A stretch of DNA of 64,000 nt from Cristatella mucedo (Eukaryota; Bryozoa; Phylactolaemata; Cristatellidae): positions 5,354,501 to 5,418,500 of the forward strand of contig WPIO01000012.1 in the NCBI GenBank assembly GCA_009760855.2, given 5' to 3'. The stretch's first letter is position 1, and every line of letters starts with the position of its first letter. Position numbers and translations under genes: made by a program. Under the pieces are notes generated by a model, which ran no database searches, was not told where the DNA came from, and saw only the letters and a program-made list of their open reading frames with translations. This document shows, piece after piece, positions 56,401-64,000 of this stretch.

Positions 56401-57624
56401 TGCTGGCCGACATAAAACCTGTTTGTCAGAAATGTCTCATACGACTATGATGCTGGAAGTTAAGCTGTCATTTGTTATCTAAGAATCAATTCATGTAATG
56501 TTATTATTCGACAGCCTACTGGTTTTGCGATTGTCTTGCACAGGTGACCTAAATTGAACTGACAGGCCCTGATCCAGTTGGTGTTCCCTTACAGCTGCTG
56601 TCAGACATTCTGCCTCATTTGCTTTTGTGCTGCTGCAGCTTTTACATCCGGTCCTGCTGCTGAATAACTTGAAGTAGCAATATAGTAACTTCTCATGCAT
56701 TAACTGAAATTGACTACAAGTAACTCAAAGAACTATGTCACTATTAGTAGGCTTAGCTAATAACGTGGATTTTAACGAATGAGTTGTTCATAGAGCGTGT
56801 TTCCAAGTTATTTGGGAGATGCACTTGAGATTGTGCAGTTTTTCTCAGGTTAAATGAAATTGATAAATAAATTGAGCTACATACTCAAAAAGCTGCAGTC
56901 AGCCTAGCTACGACTCCTTACATCTCGCGTGCTTCGAGGAAGGGTTTAAAGAAATGTTGAAATTTTCGGCTGCTCATTCCGAGTATTATTTTGCAACGGT
57001 TTAACTGCCCTTGTGCCTTTCCTTTTGCTGAAAGATTAATTAAAATATGAAGGTATTACGGTACATTAGCCGGAAGACCTACCAGGGCCGAGTGGGGCTA
57101 CCCACGACTTCCGATTCAGGAAAAGGGACGACACGGCTTCCGACTCGGAAATGGCATACCAGATGCACAGCCTCTACAAAGCCGTCTGATCCGTGCACAG
57201 AATCCCAACGTCCGCCAGGCAGGCTTGATTATCTGGCCACCAGCTGCCCATGGCTCCGACTACGAAGGGCGTCACCAATGCCGTCCGGTAGCCAGCAATC
57301 AGGAAATACCAAGCTATGGCTGTGAAGCCGAACACGACGGGAGGTCTGTCGGTGGGTTCTAGTCAAGCTTTCTGGTGTCCCTCAGCTTTCATAGTTTTAA
57401 TTTTACTTCTGAATGCTTTGTGCAGCTCACTGTCTGACTTTGCAAAAAGTGCACTGATTGGATGCGGCATGTGTCCGACCCAACCTTGCCATAGGGTATA
57501 GAAGATTGTTTTCGTATGTAACAGTTCTCATCTCAACTGGAGACTCCAGATCTGAATAGACACAGGTCATCTGAGGAACCTCTGAAGGATGGGTTACCTC
57601 AGGGCTCTGTGAGTGTACCCGTTC
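56401..57624. other. Unassigned, with a GC-richer segment
   Basis: 56401-57040 is anonymous. 57050-57350 is clearly more GC-rich and has a 92-codon plus frame (57047-57325), rich in Arg, Ser and Thr, that I do not recognise. It could be an unrelated transposon piece. Confidence 0.4.
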
Positions 57625-57770
57625 TTTTCCCAGTTCTCTCTCTGTCTCTGTTCTTCTCTCTGTCTCTGTCTCTCCGTCTCTCTCTTTCTCTTTCTTTCTC
57701 ACTCTCTCTCTCTCTTTCTATCCCTCTTTCTTTCTGTCTCTTTCTTTCTCACTCTCTCTCTCTCTTTCTC
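57625..57770. repeat. Polypyrimidine (CT-rich) tract
   Basis: About 145 bp of imperfect TCTC/TTTC repeats on the plus strand, directly upstream of a LINE fragment. Confidence 0.9.
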
Positions 57771-57771
57771 T

Positions 57772-58400
57772 TGCCGATGCAATTTCGAGACACAATCTAG
57801 GTTTTCACTTTTATGCAGATGACACTCAGTTGTGTTTTTGCTTTGATACCTCCAGCCCCTCCACCACACAAACTCCATTACTGCATGTTATGATGGCATT
57901 TGCACATGGATGGCAGCAAACTTTTTTAAATTGAATGGTGATTAAACCCAACGTACTAATTTTGGGCGAACCAAGTGTAATTAAGAAATAGGAAAGCTTA
58001 ACGCTCATAATCGGCTCTGCCAGCATATCCCCAGTTGAATCTACACACAATCTAGGCGTCCTGTTCCATAGTAACCTTTCATTAGACGGCCACACCAGCC
58101 ACCAGTGAAAGTTCTGAGTAGATGTGCAAGGCTTATACAACATACTTTGGCGTGCCTGCCGGGAATCAAAACCGTCACGGGCATCTCACACTGCAAGCAA
58201 ACACCGAAAGATAAATACTGATGGTAATGGGAAAAATTAACTAACCACGTTTGCATTCTGGCTCTAAACATGTCACCTCCAACCACGTTACGCTTGTTGA
58301 CTTTGAGCTTGCTACCATTAACCATTCGACCGTGCAGCCTTTGCAGCAAATGTAAAGTGCCTAGAAAACGATTTCAGTTCACTGAGGGCGAAGTACAAAT
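57772..58400 (+). mobile_element. L2/CR1-like LINE fragment, decayed
   Basis: It begins at 'cttgccgatgcaatttcgag' (LADAI/V region) and runs through [16 protein letters not shown] and the 'aatctacacacaatctaggc' equivalent of NLGVLF, skips much of the C-terminus and ends with the 3' tail 'aaagtgcctagaaaacgatt', 'cactgagggcgaagtacaaa'. Multiple frame breaks. Confidence 0.82.
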
Positions 58401-58641
58401 GTGTAATTCTTACGATTTATCGCTAGCTGCAATTTCGAGTAAAATATTAGGTATTGCCTAATATTGTACACGAAAGTATTACCTAGGTACTACCTAACAG
58501 GAAGAGCTTACTGTCATCCCCTACCAGGTTTTTATGTTGCCATTGCTTTTGATGATGCACTATTACAGTTTTATTTATAAGGCAAAAATGGATAACAACA
58601 GTCGAGAGGCGTCGAAATCTGTAGATAATGTAAGGCTGTTT

Positions 58642-58914
58642 TCAGAAATACGCCAACGCGTAGACAATGGATGCTTTAACCGAAACAGCCGGTGAATGCA
58701 ATTGTAGTAAGAACCATAGAAACTGTGCACTTACTTGTCTTGCTTCTTTTAGAGTGTAAAAGTTACTTCCTCGGTCTAGATTGTGCAATGCAAAGAGAAT
58801 CGTGCAGTGAGTAGTCTCCATCTGCTTGTTCGTATGTGGAGTGTCCAGAAACACAGTCTCATTTCCTTTTCGACATAACTGGTTCGGCTTGCATACTCGC
58901 ATCCCCATTCATGG
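58642..58914 (-). other. Candidate exon ending at a perfect donor
   Basis: On the minus strand an open frame from ATG 58908 (GMRVCKPNQLCRKGNETVFL, DTPHTNKQMETTHCTILFAL, HNLDRGSNFYTLKEARQ) runs to CAA|GTAAGT at 58735, an ideal donor in phase 0. The peptide looks like real protein rather than repeat, but I do not recognise it. The 5' border is unclear, since an in-frame TGA lies just before the ATG. It may be a first coding exon. Confidence 0.35.
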
Positions 58915-58999
58915 CTGACAGACAAGTTGGCTAAGCCTGCATGGCTGCAGGCCAGCATGGCGATGCTCCAGGTGACGACATTGCCAAGGCAACTAATTA

Positions 59000-59175
59000 A
59001 ATAATAACAAGTCCTAGCTGATTAAACAGCCTCTTTTGTATAGCGACAGAAGAGCCCTTATGGCTATCGCCACCGCTTGCAGCGGTGATATAGGACCGCC
59101 CACCACAGGAATCGAACCCACAACCTCGGGAACGATGTCTCGAAAGCAACCGCCTTACCTAGTGTGCATCTCGAG
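59000..59175 (-). mobile_element. tRNA-derived SINE
   Basis: Near full length on the minus strand: 'cacactaggtaaggcggttg' (A-box), 'gggttcgattcc' (B-box), 'ggtggcgatagccataaggg', 'ctgtcgctatacaaaagagg' and 'ctgtttaatcagctaggact'. Confidence 0.87.
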
Positions 59176-59455
59176 TCACAAAAAAGCAAGTTTTGTTCAT
59201 TAGTGGCGCTACCGCCACGGTTAGAGTCGAAGCAGTCGTTGGCTGGTGGTTAAACACTGACGGAGGTGGTGCCGGCGCGACAGCTCACTGCGGATGTAGT
59301 GCTTGCATCTGAGCTGCTCTTTGCCTACAACATACTCGAACTAGGTAATGCGCGTGCGACAGAACGGAGCTCCTCTTGGCACATCCGGTCGTGTGTGTGT
59401 GCGCTTTGCAAGTTTGGGAGTGTGTGCACAGTGAAGAGCTGCCTGCAGATTCAAC

Positions 59456-59662
59456 ATGAGAAGAAGTGGTAGAGTGGCTTGGAGCCGCTCCAAATACCGC
59501 GATACAGTTTGCGAGCGCTTAGAGGGTTCACTGTCGCCTCGCATTGCCTCTTCACAGCAGCTTTCTCTGCCTAATGCAATCGATCTTATCGATCGGCTGC
59601 CAAGGAATGTTGATGCAGAGCCGGTCCGGTTTGTGATCTTCACGGCCATGGTCACCGTTGCG
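59456..59662 (+). other. Open frame of 68 codons in GC-richer DNA
   Basis: From the ATG at 59456: MRRSGRVAWSRSKYRDTVCE, RLEGSLSPRIASSQQLSLPN, AIDLIDRLPRNVDAEPVRF, then stop at 59663. It is Arg-rich with no domain recognised. Its GC-rich surroundings (59200-59660) and the transposable-element-like remnant just downstream on the other strand make a TE-related frame possible. Confidence 0.25.
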
Positions 59663-59799
59663 TGAAGCTAGATTTCCTCTCCATGGCTATATGATAACTG
59701 TGGGATATTTTCAATGGGATGTGATCTCAGCTGTTATCTCAAAAAACACTTTAAGTTTTCTGCCCTAGCATTCTAGTGAACTTCTGTACACACCAGGGG

Positions 59800-60300
59800 A
59801 AAGTAATTATGTGCTTGTTTCACGAATCATTCAGCAGCGAGTTGCTGAACCAATCATATTTGATGAGCTCTCCAATCTGAGGACCACACAAACGCCCTCG
59901 ATAATTTTTGCTTCGCTGAGTCGAGGGCTTTTTTCATGCAGAAATCGGAAAACTGGCGAAGGCCAGTCCATGGCTTTCACGGAGTTCTTCATCAAATCTA
60001 GTTTGATGTGAATGGATGTTAGCCAAATTTTGAAAGCCTCAACCAGAGCAGGTTGCTTGACATTCTTCTCTCCAACTGCAACGTTTTGTTTGCGAGTTCA
60101 TTCTGTCCACAAGTAGTGCAATTCACTCGCTCGGCTATGCCACTCACAAAATAAACGGATATATTTTGAATCCTTGCTACAGTCTCATTGAAAGGGCAAC
60201 TGCTTTCAAATCACCATAGAGATGCCAACTGTGCTTGTTATACTCAATGGATGTCAGTAGCTGCGAGATGTTTGAGTAGACTATGCTCGTATTCTTTCGC
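59800..60300 (-). pseudogene. Remnant of a TE-associated protein family
   Basis: Read on the minus strand with frame shifts: SWHLYGDLKAVALSMRL, a stop, QGFKIYPF, CEWHSRASELHYLW, NELANKTLQLERR, ALVEAFKIWLTSIHIKLDLM, KNSVKAMDWPSPVFRFLHEK and SPRLSEAKIIEGVCV. From memory these follow an uncharacterised, repeat-like protein family in invertebrate and fish genomes, with the order 'GDLK-v--ll--q-GytkypCFLC-WdSR', 'P-LhiKLgLmK-fvkam', 'kfPrlSeaKikeGvfvgPqi'. At least three breaks show it is dead. The assignment to a particular transposon class is unknown to me. Confidence 0.6.
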
Positions 60301-60699
60301 TTCGTCATACCACCGGAAAGAGGAGGAACCAAGCGAAAGTAACGGCCATTGATGTCGTTGCTTGGCTCTCTCTACACCGTTGGGGACTGCTAAGGGGGAT
60401 TGGTGGTCTTCTGCCATTCAATCGCTGTAAAAGCTGTGTTGTATATATAGCACAGCATATATGAAGGAGCCCGTGGCTTGTTTTGTTCACCAACCTTGCA
60501 TCCGAAGTAAAGATGACGTCTTTTTCAGTCCAATGTGATACTTTATGTCTGATTGGCAAATGTCACTTCCCATTATAGCAGAACTAGTCCACATAACTCA
60601 CTTTCGAGGCATTACTGTTCTGTATTGTAACTCAATGGATAAAATCATAACAGTTTCATGTAACAGTAGCTTAAACTGTGTCGCACAGTCTAAACTATT

Positions 60700-61320
60700 T
60701 TGAAACGATCAACCTTTCGACTGGACTAACTTAGACGTCTTATCCGTATCTAAACAAGCCCGAATTTTAGCGATGTTAAGAAGCTTAAAGTAGGCAGACT
60801 TGATTGTGGAGCTGATGCGGTCGTCTAACGAGAGGTCACTTCGGAACATGACACCTAGATTTTGAGCTGATTCAACGAGAAGCAAGATGGCAGAGCCAAT
60901 TTTGAGCGTCAGCCTTTCCAATTTCTGAATCACACTGGGTTTTCACAGAACTAGTAAGTTATTTTTGTCATCGTTTAGTTTTTGAAAATTTGCTGCCATC
61001 CATGTGTGGATGTCATCAATGCATGCAGCAAGAGAGTTGAGAGAATTTGAGGTGCTCGAAGGATGTGAGGGATCAAAGCAAAGGTACAACTGAGTGTCGT
61101 CGGCATAGAAGTGGAAGCCTAGATTGTGCTTGGCAATCACATCAGCAAGAGGGAGAGTATAAACCATGAAAAGAACCGGACCTAGCACGGAGCCCTAAGA
61201 AACCCCATATTTCGGAGGTGCCCCGGATGATCTTTGTCCATTCTCGTCAATACTCTGGAGTCTCCTACTTAGACAGGACCTGAACCATCGAAGAGCAGTG
61301 CCAGTGAAGACCAGGCGCGA
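60700..61320 (-). mobile_element. L2/CR1-like LINE reverse-transcriptase fragment, best preserved
   Basis: The minus strand encodes [60 protein letters not shown] and [13 protein letters not shown], then after one break LERLTLKIGSAILLLVESAQ, NLGVMFRSDLSLDDRISSTI and IRACLDTDKTSKLV. The YADD catalytic motif is intact. It breaks off at both ends and so is 5'- and 3'-truncated. 60301-60699 is anonymous. Confidence 0.92.
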
Positions 61321-61499
61321 TGAGAGGCGCTTTAAAAGAACTTTGTGATCGCATATATATATATATTATTTGTATCCCACAGCCGATTTCAAGCTTCTTT
61401 CCGGTCTTGAGGGAGTTGGGTAGCCTGCCTTTAACCATTAATGCAACCTACAGTAATAGGAACTTCGTTCGACGCTGTCGGTCTGCCGTGCTGTATCAC

Positions 61500-62650
61500 T
61501 GTGGGCCAAACTGACCAGCGCCGTCGCGCAGGAGCTTAAACGAAGTGCAAGGCTCAGCCGGCCCGAAGCTCATGTTCCTAAAATTCCTCGAAATGACAGG
61601 AGAAAAATGAAGGGGGGCCAAGCAAGGTGAACCGGGTTTGTGAATGAGATGGGGCATTCGTCGTACGTGAACAACTGCGATCCATTGTGTGAATACAATT
61701 TACGGCTCACACTAGCAGTCTTTCCCTGACCACGAGTGCTTGACAGCATTGTTTTGTTTCCGGCGATCCGCCTCGACGGCAGCGGCTGACACAGAAGGCT
61801 CCGACGCACGCTCGCCGAAGTAGCAAGTGCAGTGTGAATTGAAGCATAGGTACTTTTCCCTGCCCCCACCAGGCCTTCCTCTCGCCTCACTCACACCGAA
61901 TAATCTAACCACACACTCAGCGGCCAACGCAGACGATGAAACCCGGATAGACCTCTATGGGAGCTCGCTGTCGTAATGGCTATCGCTCGGCTGATGGTTT
62001 GGTGTTGCTCGTGCAGGTGTGCAGTTTGAGGAAAATACTCTGAGGAACTTTTATTAGCCCCCTCGCAAGTCTCGGCCAGCCATTAGGAACCGTCGATGCA
62101 GCGTTCGAGAGGGAAAGTGCTTACCACCACAGATGACGGGCGGAAACAGCCGGTGGTGGACTGCCGACGGCGCTTGCGCCGGCCCGAAGTGGCTGTGCCA
62201 GTCGTTCGCTCCTTGGAGCAGCCCCTTAATACGACGCTACGCGTTCGACGATGAGAATCGATCGATACTTGAGCCGAGATTTTATTTTGGCCGCTTGCAG
62301 CCCAGTACAGCCGTCTCCGATGGTGAGGAAACCGGGCGTCAGTGCGGCAATCTTTGGCGTAAGTTTTTCGCAAACACACCGCGCGAGCGTCCGTCTGTAG
62401 TAATGAAATGTGCATTTCGTTTGATATCGGCCTGTTGTACGAAAAATGCATCCATCGGCAAGAGATCCCCACTTGTACAAACAAACCGCCTACATTTTCT
62501 AAGTCTCCATGCTAGCAATGGGATGGCATCATCGACTTCCGAGCTTGATTGGCTTGTTTGCGTGCACAAGAAGTTACGAGGGCAAGTTAGCTCGGCCTCC
62601 TGTTGCTACTATCAAGCCTAGGTCAACTCATGTCAGTAGCCTGTTCCAGA
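61500..62650. other. GC-rich, CpG-containing segment
   Basis: This stretch is richer in G+C and CpG than its surroundings, with many overlapping frames on both strands (for example 61570-61890 minus; 62133-62621 plus), which is what GC-rich DNA gives by chance. A minus-strand ATG at about 61746 (MLSSTRGQGKTASVSRKLYS) lies in a fair start context. It may be a promoter/CpG-island-like region or a transposon; neither is proven. Confidence 0.3.
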
Positions 62651-63048
62651 TATGAGCTACAATAGTGTAGCTAAGTATTTGGATACTGCTGGAGGTTTAA
62701 GCATACTATGCTGTGTACATCAATCACGTTTCGATGCCGAAAGTGCCATGCTGCTGCTGGATTCATTGATGATGAGTGCTCGGCAAATTTCCTCCTGGCC
62801 GAAGGTTTCTCGTTCATGCTGCTCTGAGCAGGAGCTGCTGGTTGACTCTCGATGGCTCTCCTAGGACTCTGGGGGGGGGGACCAGCCAAATACGTCTCTG
62901 ACAAACGAACTCTGCCACTCTTTGTAATGTGACTAGTTCTTGAAGTATTTCATCCAACGGTTTTGTAGGTTCTTGCTCCTGTGAATCATCAGGAAGTAGT
63001 TAAAGCAAGCCAGGGTAGTGTATATGAGGGTGGTTAAAGCAATTCCAG

Positions 63049-63228
63049 CCCTACACGATGTCAATGTTTCTTGCCAAGCCACTGCAGCAAAAGCATCGTG
63101 CTTCCCCTTTATATGACGAACAGCCAGGTGAGTGCAGTGGCTCAGTGCAAGGACACTATCATCCGGTTATTCGGCAAGACATAAGACTGAGTGATGTCAT
63201 TGAACGACACAAATTTAGTACATTACAA
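63049..63228 (+). other. Candidate internal exon
   Basis: 180 nt (60 codons, phase 0 at both ends) between AAGCAATTCCAG and CATTACAA|GTGAGT, fully open: MSMFLAKPLQQKHRASPLYD, EQPGECSGSVQGHYHPVIRQ, DIRLSDVIERHKFSTLQ. The composition is protein-like with no repeats, but I do not recognise a family. No neighbouring exon was found. Confidence 0.35.
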
Positions 63229-63249
63229 GTGAGTGCCGCCTAGAAAGAC

Positions 63250-64000
63250 TGGAAGGGGGCAGTCATAGGATGGCTTTGAATTTATCTACCAGCAGCTGTA
63301 GCCTGTCATGGTGGGATCATCACCGTTTTCTGCCACCCGAGCCTTACAGTTTAATCCGGACTATGCAGCCACCATATGCCACCATCTTGTGACTGTAGGA
63401 CGCAGGCAGCCGTTAGACTCTGCACAGCAGAATTGTTGGAATGGCATGGAAAGACATCATAGAATGATAAGGGACCGTACAAACATAGGCCATATCTATC
63501 TAGTATATACAAACCATACACACTCACATGTATACATACCAATATTAAAACGTACATACTCATAACCCAATTGCTGGACACTGCTTAGCAGTTTCTAGCA
63601 GCTAGAAAATACCAAGATCCCCCCTGATCACGTGTCTGATTTTGAACAATTTGCATATTTTGACGTTTGTCGGTGAGCTGCTTTCTTCGAATCACAATAA
63701 TGATACTGATTAATAATTGGTCGCTTTAATAGAACCACAAGAGAAATGAATCTCTATCCAGACTCGTATTAACTGCTAGACGATCAGAAACCTAGGTTTA
63801 GTTATATGTACTTAGTATCAAGCTTATACAAACATGCAAAAGAAAGCATCACACAAAAGTCAGCATTCTAAGGCAAGCAAGAATACACTCAATGCCACCG
63901 GTTAGTTAGACCTGTGGCTAGCAACACGATTAAGTCTGCTTCCATTCCTCTTTCAACCGGAAGGTCTGCATTATGCAGAAAAAAGACATTAGATTAATAT
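63250..64000. other. No gene recognised
   Basis: AT-rich sequence with short chance frames; nothing supported up to the window end. Confidence 0.5.

Noticed and set aside
59000-59175. Possible tRNA gene (A- and B-box-like motifs), also at 5690, 17468, 24468, 48395 and 54400
   Set aside because: All share the same non-tRNA body and 3' end and do not keep a full acceptor stem by eye, so they are SINEs.
62133-62621. 162-codon plus-strand frame
   Set aside because: It lies in GC-rich DNA where long frames overlap on both strands; no domain, splice border or duplicate supports it.

Overview
This is repeat-rich, intron-rich animal DNA, probably from an invertebrate. There is no operon structure, rRNA or CRISPR. 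The only coding matter I can name is exons with AG/GT borders, scattered among non-LTR (L2/CR1-like) retrotransposon fragments, tRNA-derived SINEs, simple repeats and large duplicated blocks. I cannot fix the species.

The central content is one exploded gene family. Exons on both strands, taken together, give the parts of a macro-domain mono-ADP-ribosyltransferase of the PARP14/PARP9/PARP10 kind: a 5' exon ending ATG-GAC-TCA-G before GT; small linker exons (here called X and E); a large exon with an N-terminal segment, Ser-rich stretch and KH/RRM-like array; macro-domain exons; a short KH-like exon; a WWE exon; and two exons of the ART (PARP catalytic) domain. Many borders are phase 1, so they are mutually compatible. 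No complete intact gene is visible. Almost every part exists in two to four copies, most with lesions.

Layout. 1-8.4 kb, plus strand: 5' exon (3.45 kb), N-terminal exon (6.0 kb), WWE exon (6.75-7.28 kb, frameshifted). 8.4-19.0 kb, minus strand (copy M1): linker exon E, KH exon broken by LINEs, macro exons, KH-like exon. 19.9-25.9 kb, plus strand: ART exon 2 (one stop), a second 5' exon, linker exons X and E. 26-32.2 kb: LINE fragments and ART exon 1 with a stop (31.2 kb). 32.5-41.0 kb, minus strand (copy M2): a tandem relative of M1. 41.6-55.8 kb, plus strand (copy P2): KH-like exon (42.8 kb), WWE exon (46.7 kb), and a clean two-exon ART domain (51.2 and 55.5 kb) whose split codon joins perfectly. 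56-64 kb: LINE and SINE debris, a remnant of a transposable-element-associated protein, a GC-rich segment and two unassigned candidate exons.

Duplicated blocks (names used below): A1 1.56-5.9 / A2 20.9-24.7 kb; B1 8.43-12.44 / B2 32.49-36.49 kb (very similar, the youngest); C1 6.26-8.42 / C2 45.74-48.37 kb; F1 28.96-31.34 / F2 49.47-51.43 kb; J1 19.94-20.93 / J2 55.44-56.40 kb; and inverted relatives at 19.06-19.45, 24.7-25.9 versus 39.4-40.7, and 41.6-43.3 kb. In known animals this enzyme family acts in antiviral and stress signalling, modifying and reading ADP-ribose marks. That role here is inference from homology.
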